Below the pieces are notes generated by a model, which worked only from the letters and a program-made list of their open reading frames with translations, did no database searches and was not told the origin of the DNA. A DNA stretch of 64,000 nucleotides. Origin: Phialocephala subalpina (Eukaryota > Ascomycota > Leotiomycetes > Helotiales > Mollisiaceae). Positions 43,090 to 56,195 of the stretch are shown here, one piece after another. The position numbers and the translations under genes were made by a program. Within the stretch, counting starts at the first letter, position 1; each line of letters starts with the position of its first letter. The DNA is taken from positions 331,178 through 395,177 of the forward strand of contig FJOG01000010.1 of the NCBI GenBank assembly GCA_900073065.1. The letters run 5' to 3'.

Positions 43090-44497
43090 ATGAAGACTAC
43101 CACGCTCGCCGCCGCTGCCATTGGCATGCTGCAGCTCGTGTCCGCCCAACCACACCGTTAGTACTCTGCCGAATTAATACAATCATAATCTAATAGACAT
43201 TATAGGCCGCCGCAGCCATATCCATGAGCGCCAACACCAACATGCGAAGAAGGACGGTGATGTCGTTGTCACTATTGTCGATACCGTCTATGCTGAGGCA
43301 ACTGAGGTCCCCGAGGTCATTGTCTATGTCGACCAAGCTGGCAAGCCCGTCTCTACTACAACCCAAATGGTCAATGTTCCCGACGCTGGAGCTTGGAGCA
43401 CTCAACACGGTCTTGCACCCTCCCCATCAACTTCGGCTACACCAAGCTCAAGCGCTGTCTCAACTTCCAGCTCGTCCTCAAGCGTCGCTGCTGTTACATC
43501 TAGTGCACCAGTCGTTGCCGCTCCAGTTGTCAACGTCGAGGCAGCATCCAGCTCGAGCTCATCTACTCCTGCTGCTGTTGTAGTTGCTGCCCCCCCAGTC
43601 GAGTCAACCGCTAGCCCAGCCACCACTTCAGCGACCGCTCCTGCCCAGACCAGCACCGCAGCTTCCACCTCTTCCTCATCTACCTCCAGCTCAAGCGAGA
43701 GCAGCGGCTTCGGCATTTCATACTCTCCATACAACTCTGACGGCACGTGCAAGACTCAATCACAAGTCACTACTGACTTTGAGTCTATCACTGGCTACTC
43801 CCTGGTCAGAACCTATGGTACTGATTGTAACCAAGTAGCAACCGTCCTCACTGCCGCCAAGGCCAAGGGTATGAAGTTGTTCGCTGGTATCTTTGACTTG
43901 AGCACGCTCAGCTCTGAAGTTGCAACTATCGTTTCTGCGGCCAATGGTGACTGGAGCAGCTTCGACACTATCTCTGTCGGCAATGAGCTCGTCAACTCCG
44001 GTACTGCTTCTGCTTCAGCAGTCGTTGCTGCCATCGGCACTGCTCGCACACTTCTCAAGGCTGCTGGCTATACCGGAAAGGTTGTCACTGTCGACACCCT
44101 CGTTGCTGCACGCGCCAACCCATCCCTTTGCGATGCCTCCGACTACTGTGCAGTCAACTGCCATCCATTCTTCGATGGATCTTACGCCGCCACTGACTCT
44201 GGCAAGTTCCTTCAGGACATGATCCCAACTCTTCAAGACGTCCTGTCCAACAAGAGCCAACAGATCGTGATCACAGAGACTGGATGGCCATGGAAGGGAG
44301 ACTCTAACCAAAAGGCATTGCCATCTCTCGAGAACCAAGCCGCCGCCGTCAGCTCCATCAAGGCCGCCTTCTCCTCCAGCCCAGACGCTGTCTTCCTCTT
44401 TACTGCCTTCAACACTTTGTGGAAGACCAGCTCATCTGCTCAGTTTGATGCCGAGCAATACTGGGGTTTGGATGGAAGAAACTCACCATCTGGTTAG
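43090..44497 (+). CDS. GH17 beta-1,3-glucanase-like cell-wall protein
   Basis: Secreted glycoside hydrolase family 17 protein of the BtgE/Scw type, acting on wall beta-1,3-glucan. Signal peptide MKTTTLAAAAIGMLQLVSA, then a His/Lys-rich pro-segment with basic sites (ERQHQHAKKDG) that could be Kex2-like, and a Ser/Thr/Ala-rich linker (about residues 95-210). The catalytic domain (about 210-450) begins GFGISYSPYNSDGTCKTQ. The acid/base Glu lies in SVGNELVNSG and the nucleophile Glu in VITETGWPW. Intron 43157-43205; 452 residues. No GPI signal at the C-terminus (ends RNSPSG), so it is probably retained through the linker glycans or released. Confidence 0.9.
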
Positions 44498-45735
44498 ATC
44501 TTCTCTTACGCCACGATATCATGTCCATTCCTCGTCATATTCTACAATGTTTCACACATTGGGGAACAGCTTTTACCGACCGTGACACGACACTCGAGTT
44601 GCTACTTTTCGTCTTGCAGTTCTATCGTACATATTTGCCGTGGTAGTCGGTTTACCTGGAAGGAAGATTTTGTGGCCAAACAAGGACTGGTTCTTTCTGA
44701 TTTGGCGTTTGGAGGGTCACACGGCAGACCAAAATAAGGGGTTCGTGTCTGGATCATTGGGTACATATTATGGAAAATGCCCGTACTGTTTGATATCTAA
44801 CTGTCTAAGTTTTATTTTCACGGGGATGAGAGATGGATTGATGACCCTTTTTGAATGATCAATGATCACCTTCCTTGTACATACTTTTTATTCTGGTCCT
44901 TTGTGGCTACTATTTTCGCATTCAACGAAAATCATGCATGGCTTCTTGGCCAATATCTGATGTGATGCTTATTGTGGCGAAGAAAGCTCTCTACCTTCGT
45001 ACAACCTCAATGCCAGCTCACTGAAGCCACGAGCCTTTCTTAGGGCTAGGGCCTTAACAAAAGTTGGAGTTCACGAAGGCGACTGCGATCTGAAGTGCGA
45101 AGCCTACCTCTCTGCCTTACAAAACTGCCTGTTTCTGCTATTCGACTTTGAGCGCTTCTCGAGTTAACTTACGTTTAGTGACACCAGTCTTGGGGAATCT
45201 AGGTATAAAAGGCTCTCCTAGGCTCCTTCTTGATCCTCTAGAACATTCTGACTTGATTTGAATCGTTCCATTATTCTGGCTCTCCCCCGTCGCACGTACC
45301 GAGCTGGTACAAGAGGTTCGAGCTCTGGGAAGGTCTAGAGCTAGGGCATGTTGGGAGACGAAGTGTGGGAAGTGGGTGCTTTGGGTAGGAAAGGATGGAT
45401 TGTTGTCATGACTTGTGGGATTTTCGGATAAGAGCGTGGTGTTTAAATGAAAGGTTGGATGGTTACTGCCAGTTCTAGTTTCGCCCCATGTACTTCTTAT
45501 TGTTATGGTATTAAGTTGACACGAGGTTGGTTGGCAGCTGATGAGTGCATCCAAACCTGAGGCATTTTGTGTAGCCACACCACTACCCTTCTTCAGCCTT
45601 ATACTCGAGCCTCCCGTATGCGCTTACATTTGTGAGTTTGAAGCATGACTGCCACTCTTGATTTCAAGATTATTCTCGAGAACATCCATTGTCTTTGAAA
45701 GCCCAGCTCAACTTCTTCGCAAATAAACACCCAAA
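44498..45735. other. Gene-poor stretch
   Basis: 3' flank of GH17. A minus-strand frame (45138-45578) is of unclear merit. At about 45196-45260 a short stretch faintly resembles the hydrolase introns, too weakly to call. Confidence 0.4.
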
Positions 45736-47545
45736 ATGTCAACCAACGACAAGGCTCGAGACGTCGAGGATAGAAGACCTCAAGCCGACATCATATGGTG
45801 GAACGCAAGAAACTTCTATATCCGATGTCCCTATTGCTCAGGATTCCATCGCCACGGCCTCGATTCATATAATCCCGGCTCCCGATGTTCCCATTGCGGT
45901 CAACGTAATGGATACAAATACAAATCCCCATTTGACAAAGTGAAAGGTCATGTTGGGTATGAAATCGATAAGGCGAGAGGGAGATTTGTGAATATTTGTA
46001 CTTGGCAGTTCTTGGAGGGGTTTGACGAAGAGCAGGGAATGGCTGACGCGCTTGCAGAGACGTGTGTCGACGATGAGGGGGACGAGGTTGCTATTTACGA
46101 GGCTGCTAAGGAGACGGTGGTTAGAAAATTGGAAGACGATGAGACTTGGGAAGAGAAGACGATGACCTTCGCTATATCGGAATGTGCACTGGGTGAAGTG
46201 TCTCAGGTCAAACTTTATCTTCGTCAAACTTCCGAAGCCTGGCTGTTCCTTCACGGCAGAATGAATAACGGCGATATAACCCTCATCATGGCATCGTGCG
46301 AGAGAACTACAGCTATGGTGTCCCTACTTCTCGACGAAGGCTCTGATGCAAATGCAGTCAACCATTGAGGTCGAAGTGCTCTCATGGAAGCGGCCTTATG
46401 GGGCAGAGCCGAAAATGTCCGACTCTTGCTACAAAGAGGTGCCAACAAGAATATCCGGGGCAAGGAGAAGCGTTCCGCTGCTGATCTTGCCTAGCTAACG
46501 CCCAAGAATCAGAAGGAGAGATATGAGCGGGCGGGAGGCAGCATTGGATCTTCTCATAGTGAACCGGTGTATAAGGAAGACACCTTCAGCAGAGACGCGG
46601 ATCGACGAGAGATCGTGCGCCTCCTGGTTGGTAACGAAGTCCAGGATGAAAATGCGTACGGCTCTCCACCGACACTATCAGGGTGCGAAGATTATTCCTT
46701 CAGACAATCTCCCAACAATCAGTCAATTGTGTTCCGCGGACCAGTCGAGGACTATCCCGTGGCTAGGAACAATAAGACAGTTGCACGGCTGGAACGAGGC
46801 AGTCCATTCCCACCGATCGCAGCGATGAGTGGCTGGAGCCATGGAGCTTGGGATTCTATTCTAATGAGTGGAAAAGATTGGACGCGTGAAGTGATGAGAA
46901 TTGCAGCTGTTGCCGGTCATGACCTGGCTCCACACGATTGCGATTAAGATTCTCCAGGCCGGTACAGTGCATGCCATGCTGAGAAGCAGTTGATTGCTTA
47001 CTTCGTGGATCGACATGTATTTCTCCCGCAGGATGGCTCCCTGATAGCAGACTTAGTAGAGCTAGCGTCTTCAATCCGGGGATTAGAGGAAGATCTCGCG
47101 GAACTCAGTCTTTCATCTGATGGCGGGAGGAAATAACTGTCCTGGAAAATATGATGGAAGAGCTCGAATCAGAGCTTGACGATGAGTACGATAAGCGGTA
47201 CATTGGAAATTATGATGAAGATAGAGTAAAGAACTTTAGGATCAAGATTGGGATTGTCGAGGTGGAGTTGAAGCAGCTAGAGAAAAGCACCGAAGTGAAG
47301 GAAATGAGGAAGTCGCAGCGAAAGTTAAAACGGAAGCTACGAGTCAACCAACAATGTCAAGAACGCTACCAAAATTTGATCGATATTGAGCAACGACAAC
47401 CGCCGATTTCTCTGACCAGAGAGCCACGATCCTGATCAGCTCTCCAAAATCTCAAATTTGCGACGACTGTGAGGATTTCAAGAACAAGGTTAATAAGTAC
47501 TTTGGGCTAGCGATTGAACCGCATGAATGCACGAAAAGGTATTGA
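45736..47545 (+). pseudogene. Decayed ankyrin-repeat / DYW-type deaminase gene
   Basis: N-terminal zinc-ribbon-like pairs (RCPYC ... RCSHCG), a middle with ankyrin character (GDITLIMASCERTTAMVSLLLD and GRSALMEAALWGRAENVRLL), then a nucleic-acid-deaminase-like domain with the zinc HxE motif in SACHAEKQLIAYFV and a C-terminal CDDCEDF pair. This matches the fungal ankyrin plus DYW-type deaminase architecture. Four in-frame stops interrupt the first frame: TGA 46366-46368, TAG near 46492, TAA near 46945 and TAA near 47134. Each could arise from a Gln or Arg codon by one C-to-T change. The charged coiled segment (47151-47435) and the last segment each lie in a different frame. The gene is therefore inactive, or at best heavily altered. 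Confidence 0.75.
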
Positions 47546-47803
47546 AATGCAGAAGAACTATTGCACAACTACAGTCTGCTACCTTGTAGCGAGGCATTGT
47601 ATGTGCAAGATAGGTATCTGAAGGAAAGTAGAACAGTAAATCAACAGAACAAGTTAATCCTAGCGTTCGTCTTATTCATTTCGTACATACTGTACACGAA
47701 TTACACATTAACAGACTTCGCTACAACCCATCAATGCCAAATCCCAACACCAAAATGCAATTTATGATACACTCCTCCCATCTATCCCCCAAGACCCAGA
47801 CAA

Positions 47804-49610
47804 CTATAAAGCAACAGGCAAAGCCAATTTCTGACTCGTCTTTCTCGTCAAAACCTTCGTAATAGCATGTCTAATAATCACACCCGCCTTCTCAATCTCC
47901 TTTTTGGAAAGACCAGTCGTGATGCATACTTTGAGCGCGGGTTGAAGTTTCCACTCCTCGTCTTTGCCGTTGGAACCGGCGGGGAGGGGCATAGATTTCA
48001 GGCGGGTGATGAGGACACCGTTGGCGACAGACTTGGTTATGTTAGCTATGTGATGTATGACTAGGTTAGGGAGAAGGTCTTACCTCATCAACACATTCCT
48101 GCAAGACTCGGTCCTGCTCTTCAATGCTGAGACGTCTCGAGTTCACAATATCAGACTTGAGAACAAGCAACAAGATCGGATTCTCAGGGGAGCTGGTGCA
48201 GTGAACCCAATCACTTCTCGGATCAAGCTGAGCTCTCATAGCCTTGATGTTCTCTCGGCATTGAACCAAAATCTCAGGTGTGGTTTGGAGCATATTGAGC
48301 GTCTCGCTGGCCGTCGTGGCAAGCATAGCAGGTAAAGCGGCAGAGAAGGTATAGGAAGCAGCGGAGATACGTTGATGCTCGACAACATCAGTTGAACCGG
48401 CACAGAAACCACCACCAGCGCAGAGAGGACCAGCGAGAGAACCGACGAGCATGTCGACTTGGGAAGCATCTACGTTTTGGGCTTCGGTGAGGCCACGACC
48501 GGTTCGACCGAGGACGCCGAAGGACCAGGTTTCGTCGAGCATGAGGCGGAACTTGTAGCGAAGCTTGAGCTCGACCTATTGTATAATCAGCATTCCGTTC
48601 TCACCATAGGAGTGGGCGTTCCTCACCAGCTTTGGCAGATCAACACAATCACCAACCGTCTCAAACAAACCCTCCGTAACAATGAATCGTCTCGTCAACG
48701 GTTTCTTAGCCTGATCCTTAACAACCTTCTGCAACACCCTCTCTAAATCCTCTATATTATTATGCTCATAATACCGAATCGTACTCCTACAAATCTGCAA
48801 CCCCTTCCTTATAGCATAATTAACCGCGCGATCCGCAACAATGATATCTCCTCTCTTGCAGAACGCTGGAATGACGCTCGAAATCGTCGAGAAAGCTTGG
48901 GCATAGACGATGCATCCTTCCGTACCCAAGCATGAAGCAATGTCGGCTTCAGTCTTCATGTGTACATCTTGGGTTCCGTAGAATTGAGGAGGGCCGCAGG
49001 GTCCAACGCCATAGGTTCGTAGGGTTTGGATGGCTTTTTCTTTGACTTGTTCATTGCCGACGAAGTTGTAGAAGTTGTAGGATGCGAGGTTCGTGACGGT
49101 GCGGCCGTTGGAGAGCTTGACTCGAGGTCCTGTCGGTCTGGATTATGCATTAGCAGTTGTCCCTCGAACAAGAGATGCAGGCATACCCAACAATAACCGG
49201 CAACCTCTCAGCTTCAGCCTCTTCAAATGAAGTCTGCGGCGCGACAAGAGGTTCCGGCTGCCACTCATCCACCAAATCATCAATCTCCTATTCACCATCA
49301 GTAACCCCTTTCCCATTCCCCTCCCTTCCTCCCATTGGAATTGACTCGCCTCCTCCGTCAACTTCACAAAATTCCCATTCTTAGTCGAATAACTCGGACT
49401 CAAAAGATACCGAATAAAAAAGATAACCAACACCAACTCAATCGCCGACCTGACCGGATCATCTTGGTAACTCGAGCGTATGTAGCGGATAAGCATGGCC
49501 GAGCCAGGCACCTTTTGAAACGTGCTGGTGATCTCATTGACCGATCGCACGACGAATTTCTGGGCTTCTTGGAACTCCATGTTGTCGATTGAGGCGTTGA
49601 AGAATGACAT
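47804..49610 (-). CDS. LCB1: Serine palmitoyltransferase subunit 1
   Basis: Regulatory partner of Lcb2 in the ER-membrane complex that condenses serine and palmitoyl-CoA, the first step of sphingolipid synthesis. One N-terminal membrane helix (AIELVLVIFFIRYLL) precedes an alpha-oxoamine-synthase fold: LASYNFYNFVG, YGVGPCGPPQFYG, GCIVYAQAFSTISSVIPAF, and DETWSFGVLGRTGRG. The PLP-binding lysine site is replaced (VGSLAGPLCAGGGFCAG), as expected for LCB1. Five exons sum to 1,593 nt, 530 residues. Introns are 49288-49349 (GC donor, GCGAGT), 49138-49186, 48576-48626 and 48032-48083. Confidence 0.93.
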
Positions 49611-50283
49611 AATAGGGGGATGGGGTGTGAGGTTGATGATGGAGTTCACAGGACTCGCCGACTTTTGGTCGGGGTCGCTAATTGCAAAATGCCGATGTTA
49701 AATTAGGATCATGTGATGCTCCACGAGATGGATTTGCTTCACTTGTTGGGATTTAGAAAAGTCCCAGTTCGTTGCTGGCAAAGAAAAAGGTGTTCCTAAA
49801 GTATGGCATGTAAGTTTGTTACTATTCCAATGGGCGTTGACCAGGGGGGTGATTCGGACATCTAGAAAGTCTTTGGGAAGGAGCACTTCATACAAGTAAA
49901 ACATAATCAAGCACTGGTGTAGAATCAAGTTTCACTCACGCAATCTCGAGCTAGGGATGTCAAGAATCATAATTCACTGAGTTCACTTCAAATCTGGATA
50001 TGTTCGTCAATGTGTGTATTGTTCTGTATTATCATGCTGCATCACACTCTGCAGCCGTATCCAGCCGCGACCTCAATGCCTCGCAAACCAGAGCAGATAT
50101 GTCGTCGTTCCAAAAACGTGAGAGAAAAGGAAAGAGATGTCTAGCCGTGTACCATGCAACACCGAAAAACAATTACGAGAAACACCGCAGTACCACCCAT
50201 CGCACCTGTAGTCATTGAAATGTACTGCCCCGTATCCTTCTAATATACAACCCGGGAGCCAATTTTTTTTTTACATGCGTCAT
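49611..50283. other. LCB1 promoter and FKS1 3' flank
   Basis: Both neighbouring genes are on the minus strand. A T-homopolymer occurs near 50262. Nothing else seen. Confidence 0.5.
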
Positions 50284-53200
50284 CTAAAACAATCTGATCT
50301 TCGCAGTGGCTGATGCGGTCGACGACGCAGTTCCACCATTGCTAGCAGCCCCAGTGCCAGTCTCATTTCTGCCACGGGTGTCGTTGTTGTTCAAGCCAAT
50401 TGGCTGAACAAGATAGAAGGTGCTTGAAGGATCCTTAGTCAAGCTGGAGGTACCAGAGATGATCTGGGATCCAGCGACAATAGGACCAACGAGCAGACCG
50501 AGGGCAACGACAAACATGACAAAGTAGAGTGCGGCATATCTGAAGACGCGTCTCTTGCGGAGCTTCGATTGCTTCATGGAATAGATAGGTGGGCGGATTT
50601 GACGACTATAATGTGTTAGAAACGAAAATAAAGGAGAATGTATTCCAAACATACCTTGGGCGAAGCCAGAAAAGCATAACAGAGTGTGCTTTGTCGACGT
50701 GAGGAATGGCAATGACAGGAAGCATGATGAACAGGAGGACGTGGCCAAGAACGAAGTCACCAGCGAACATGCCGAGCTCAGTGATCTTGCAAAGGAATTC
50801 TCTGGCCGGTTGGGACATAGTGTGCCAACCCATTGAGTACCATTTACCAGTCCAGAAGGCGATGTTGGATGTGTCGCTCTTGAATTCTCTGGTCAGGGCA
50901 AGAGAAATGATGAGCTTATAGATGAATCGTTGGATAGCAGTAGCTGCAATCATTCCAAGCAGGGCCTTTGAAAAGACGAAGCCTTCCAAGAAGAACATGA
51001 CTTCGAAGAGCACCAGCAGCATAACAACAGCAACACCATGGGCAATAGCTGCAAGAACGGAACCAAATTTCTTGCAGCACATGCTGAGGAGTGGACCCAT
51101 ACAGCAAGCCATTCCGAACATAGCTGCTAGGACGCCAGCGTTGATACCAATTGGTGCAAATGCAACAATGGCCACACGGATCAGCGAATTGGTTTGGTAC
51201 AGACTCTTGTCACCGTTGTTGGCTTGAATGACACCGACCTGTGAGTTGATGAAAAGGTATGGGATCAAGGTGACGGCGACGACCAAAAGAGGACCAACAA
51301 TCTCTCCAAAGAAGAGGTTGGTGAAACCTGCACGAGGAACATCGCCAGACATCTTGGATGATGGGTCACCTAGAGCCTTGCGCTTGTAACCAGTGATCCT
51401 AGTACGCGACAATCTGCAGAAGGCGATCCAAGACGAGGAATGCGAGCGTGAATTACCTCTGGAAAGCCACCTGAGGAAGTCACGGTAGTCGATGAAGAAG
51501 TCGTTCCAGGCAAATTGATGAGGGTTGTAGATGAATGGAGAAGCGCACATGGCGAGGAGAGTAACCCAGAAGTAGATCAAGGCTGGTTGCCAGACAGTGA
51601 GCGTAGCGAAGAGAAGCATCATCAAGGAACGAGCACCAAGGTAGATGGCAGGGCCGGCGAATCGAGAGTAGAGAACACCGAATGGAATACGGGCGGTAGC
51701 GAAACCACGACCAGTACCAATGTATCGGGCACCTCCAAAGGACAGATCCTGCTGGACAGCGTTGGCGTAGATTTGGCAAACGAATACTTCGAAGAATGGA
51801 GACAACGAGCAGAATTGCTTGCCAAGCCGAGTTGCAGCACGCCAGAATCCACGTTCCGTCAATTCTTGTACCACCAAAGGCACGAAAGAAATGAAGAAGA
51901 CGATGAAAATGGAGATAATGCAGCGGTACACCCAGTTCAGAACAGGTTGCAAGTTGGCGCAGCCGGTAGGGAATAGGGGATCCGTGATGGGGACGTTGAC
52001 GTTGTAGTCGCAGAGAATCGTCTGGCTTCGAAGAGATCCCAAGTTGATAAGAACGATCATGAACATCTGCACCGACAACATGATGAACATGTTGTTCAAG
52101 TGGAAACCTGGATGGGCGTAGTAGAAGGACAGGAAACGATCCAATGGCAGTTGAGTTCCCAAGTAGTAGTATTCACGAGAGAGCATCTGCTCACCCATAC
52201 CAGTTCCAATCTTGGTGGTGAAGTTGAGAATGGAGCCAAAGCCCAAGTCACGACCCTTACCGCACTGGTAGTATTCGCAATGCTTTATACGACCACCACG
52301 GAGCAGTGCAGTCATACCGGCGTAAATATCCTCGTTAAGATGAAGACCCTTTTGGGCTTTGGATACACCACCACGAGTTGTCATGAAGATACCGTTGAGG
52401 AAATCAGGATGTCCGTAATGCAGCTTTCCACCGATGGAGGCAAGAGTACGAGCGAAGAGAGTACCGAATGTTTGTTCCTTTCCAGCGGCAACATCACCAA
52501 GGATACCGATGTTCTCAGAGAAAATGTATTCACGGGCACCGAGAATGGCAACAGGGTCGGTCTTGACGTTCTCAACACCAGGGGTATATGGCGAAACGTT
52601 GTCAGTGGTCATTTCCTCGAATTCAGCCAAAACACTTCGGATCTTGAGACATTCCTCGAGGTAATTGTCCTGGTTGGCATCGATAAGCTGGATGTATTCA
52701 CCACGGTAGAAGATGATGGCGTGGTTTTGGTTGTCAGATTTGCCGTCACCGAGAATTGGGTTGCCCGAAAGTTGAATGCGGAACTTTGGTCGACGCATGC
52801 CGTTCTCCATGATTTCAGAGTGGCCGTCAATGAGAGCAGAGTACAAACGAGGCTCCTCGCCTTCAACTAGTGGGGCTTCTTCATCAAGGTAAGCGATTTG
52901 AAGATCTGGGTAAGCACGGAGCAAGAACTCGGTGTTCTCCATTTCTTCCTTCTTGAACTTGGCATATCGTTGCATAGAAACGATCAACTTGAATTTACGG
53001 CGAGCCATACGTTCCAATTCGCGCTCAAGCTTGTCAGAGTTGCCACCAAACATCTGAACGACCTCGGGGTTCTCAACACGGTAGAGCAGCTTGATGGCAC
53101 GGCTGTAGTTCATGAAACCAGAGATGGTACGGTAGAGAGTCTGAGATCGCAGAGATGCCCAAATTCGGGTTCGTAGAGTATACTCGGGAGCAGCAGACTT

Positions 53201-56195
53201 GAAACCAATGCAGTAGAAGGGCAGATCATCAATCTTGCTCTTGGCAGTGTCCTTCTCACTCTTCTCGTAATCGCCGTTAAATTGGGAGGTCTCGTCCGCA
53301 AGAATCTTGGTGTCCTTGACGAAGCAGTCCCATTCGTGTGGGTGAAGCTGCTTGAGATATTCCAGAAGAGTGACACGGGAGTACGGCTCGTCTTCTCGGA
53401 TAATCTCGCGCAACGAGAGGAGAATCTTCTCACTATAATGAGGAATCAGGACAGTGAAAGTTGGCATATTGTCAACAGGCAGAGGCTCCGGGATGGGCGT
53501 TGAGAGAGATTGGGCGAAGAAAGAGATACGACGCTCTGCCTCGCTTTGGCTAGGGAAGAACTCGGTCTTGAATGAATGATCTTCCTGGGAGACGAAGAAC
53601 GTAGGAGCTCGGAGTGTTCGCTTTCCTTCTTGCTCAGAAGGAACCTGGTGATAGAGCAACTTTTGGACGTGGTCAATAGCAAGCAAATGCTCACGATACA
53701 TGGAGATGACGATGGCGTTCCAGATCTGGGAGATCAAGACCTTGGGCTTGTACTTAATCTCCATGTCGGTAGTGGCAAGAACCTTCGAGTAGATACGCTT
53801 GGGGAGTCGAGAAAAGATATTTCTCCAGGGGGTCCAAATCGAGACACCAAGGTAGAAAGAGCGAGCCACAGAGTAAATGGTGTTCATGATGATATACCAC
53901 AAGAAAGTGTCGAGGAAGAACAGACACAAATCTGTAACAAACATCAAGGCCAGGAGAATCTTCGGCTGCTGGAAGCAGAGTATGGTTCCAACGATCTTGT
54001 CGCCAATGCAGTGCTCAATCTTCATCGAGGCCAGATATCTAATAGGATCTCTGAACGACAAGGTCAAGAAGAAGTACGATTCGGAGAGCTTGGCTACGAA
54101 AACACACAACCAGAGACCGTAAGACATCCACATGTCATTGCCTTGGAGTCGTGGGTAGCTGGCGGTGAAAGTTTGACTGGCGACATATTGTCTCGAATTC
54201 TTCGTGAGGTAGCTTCCGAACAGTCCGCCGAGAGGCATAACGGCAAAGAAGAAGAAAGAGGCCAAGGCAATGAAAAATTGCACGATACCTAGGATCAGAG
54301 CGAGCTTGGTTTTCTGTGTGTCGGGAACGATGAAGATGTAGACACTAGGACCAGCGTTGATAGCGAGCATACCGAGGAGGAAGAGAAGTCGCTTTGTCAA
54401 ATGCTGCGCTCCGGCCCATCGTCGAGGGACGTAGGTCCATTCAGCGATAGTAGCGGCAATCATAATAAGACAAGCAACAGCACCGCCAAGAGCCACTGCG
54501 GACCATTGGGCAGATCCAGGAGGTTGGTTGTTGACTTCTTGCTGGTAATTCTTGACCAAGAGGGTGGGAGAGTTCTTCGCCGTATAGAACCAGAAAGTGG
54601 TGATGTGAATGACCCAAATACGGTTGAAGTTGACCAACATGTGGAACCATGAACGGGTCTCCTTGTACGTCTTAAAGAAAACCTTGTTCCAGTTGACCTC
54701 CTTGAGCTTGAGGAAACGCTCTGCTGGTGGGAAGTCGACAAGTCGAGTCTTGTCCTCCATCACGATGAGTTCAATGCCCTCCGGGTACCAGAAAAGCTGA
54801 TTGCAATCATCGTAACCAATGATCTTGTTGTGGTCACGCTCACGACGAACGTATTTGCCATCCTGGATCTCGTAGCCTTGATCTCTACAGTATTGGTACA
54901 GAGGTGTGACGACGTTGTTGAGGTAGGTGAACTCATCAACTGGCTCTACCAAGTTTTGGCAAGCTGGGGAGTTGAGGTAGTCATCTGCACATTTGAAAAT
55001 GAAGCAGAGACACTCGGGCATGAAACGAACTTGGTTGGCTTCGCCCCAGCACAGGAGGTAGAGAGCGAGTTGACGAACGCGGTCATGTTGGGACATGCGG
55101 TTCATCCGAGTCTTCCATCGATATTCTGCAGCTTCAAGACTGTTGTCACCCTCCAATTGCTCCAAAGTTTGAGCCTCATTTTGCGGATCCATCTGCTGCT
55201 TCTTCTTCGCAGCTCGGCGAGCCTTGCGAGTTCGTCGATTTCCCTTGCCCAACTTCATGTTGGCAAATCCAACGGCATCATCCAAATCCAAATGGGCAGC
55301 AAAGTACCATTTTCGGTAATTGGCATTGTCACCTCCGATGTAATCGGCGTGCAAAGAGAGGAGGGCTTGGTTTGGTGTCATGCGGGAAGCTCGAGAATCA
55401 AGGAGAGTCATCAAATGGTCGTACATGTTTCGCATGCTGTCACGCTGGAAACCGAACTTTGCTGTTAGATCCAAAAAAATGTCCTCAACTTCTTCCTTGG
55501 ACAAAGGGATCTGAGCATCAGATGTCCAGGCTGGGTATGGTTCCCGAGAGCGTTGTCCGGCGGGCAGAACGTTGTTGTAATCCATGCCGTAGTTCGGGGT
55601 AGAAGCTCCAGATGAGCGGTTGCCACCGTATGAGATTTGGGACGAAGGAGGGCGATATCCACGACCACCCATTTGGCTCTCGTTGTAGCTGTTATATCGC
55701 TCATCGCCTCGACCATAGTAGTCCATGTCCGCAGCTCTAGCCATGTCTGATCTCATCGTGAAATCGCTGAACGTCTCCGAGTCCTCCTCAGAATCTCCGC
55801 GGCGTTGCTTGGGATAGCCTTGGCCTTGTGGTTGCTGACCAGCAGCGGGCGCTCCGTGCTCGTAATACTGGTCATTGTAGTATTCATCTTGGTATTGACC
55901 GCCGTGCTCCTGACCCTCATAGTAGCCTCCATCGTGTTGGTATGGATTGTTGGCGTCCGCGTTGTAGTAGCCGCTGTTTCGCTGTCAGTATTGCAATTCG
56001 ATCTGAAACCATCTCGGATACTCACGATTCGTCATAATATCCATCACCTCCCTGGTGGTGGGCTTGATCGTATCCTGCTCCATTGTGATCGTAGTAGCCT
56101 TGCCCCTGATCGTCCTGGTAGTAGGAATCCGTGTTCCCCTGCTGATGCTGGCCGTAGCCATCATCGTAATGACCCTGCTGTGGGTGTCCCGACAT
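50284..56195 (-). CDS. FKS1: 1,3-beta-glucan synthase catalytic subunit
   Basis: Plasma-membrane GT48 enzyme that makes wall beta-1,3-glucan from UDP-glucose; regulated by Rho1 and the target of echinocandins. Three exons (introns 55974-56025 and 50606-50654) total 5,811 nt, 1,936 residues, the usual family length. The N-terminus is Gly/Tyr/Gln-rich, followed by the FKS1 domain 1 region ([25 protein letters not shown]). A block of membrane helices comes next, then the large cytosolic catalytic region ([31 protein letters not shown]) and a second helix block. The segment [14 protein letters not shown] corresponds to the echinocandin hot-spot 1 position. The Phe, Leu and Ser positions look wild-type, so no resistance substitution is seen there. 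Confidence 0.97.

Noticed and set aside
45196..45260. Short stretch resembling the hydrolase introns (CTCTAGAACATTCT)
   Set aside because: Only about 14 bases match one copy and no intron structure surrounds them; could be chance.
51515..54292. Long plus-strand frames of 150-256 codons opposite FKS1
   Set aside because: They mirror the strongly biased codon usage of FKS1 on the other strand; no motif, so antisense shadows.
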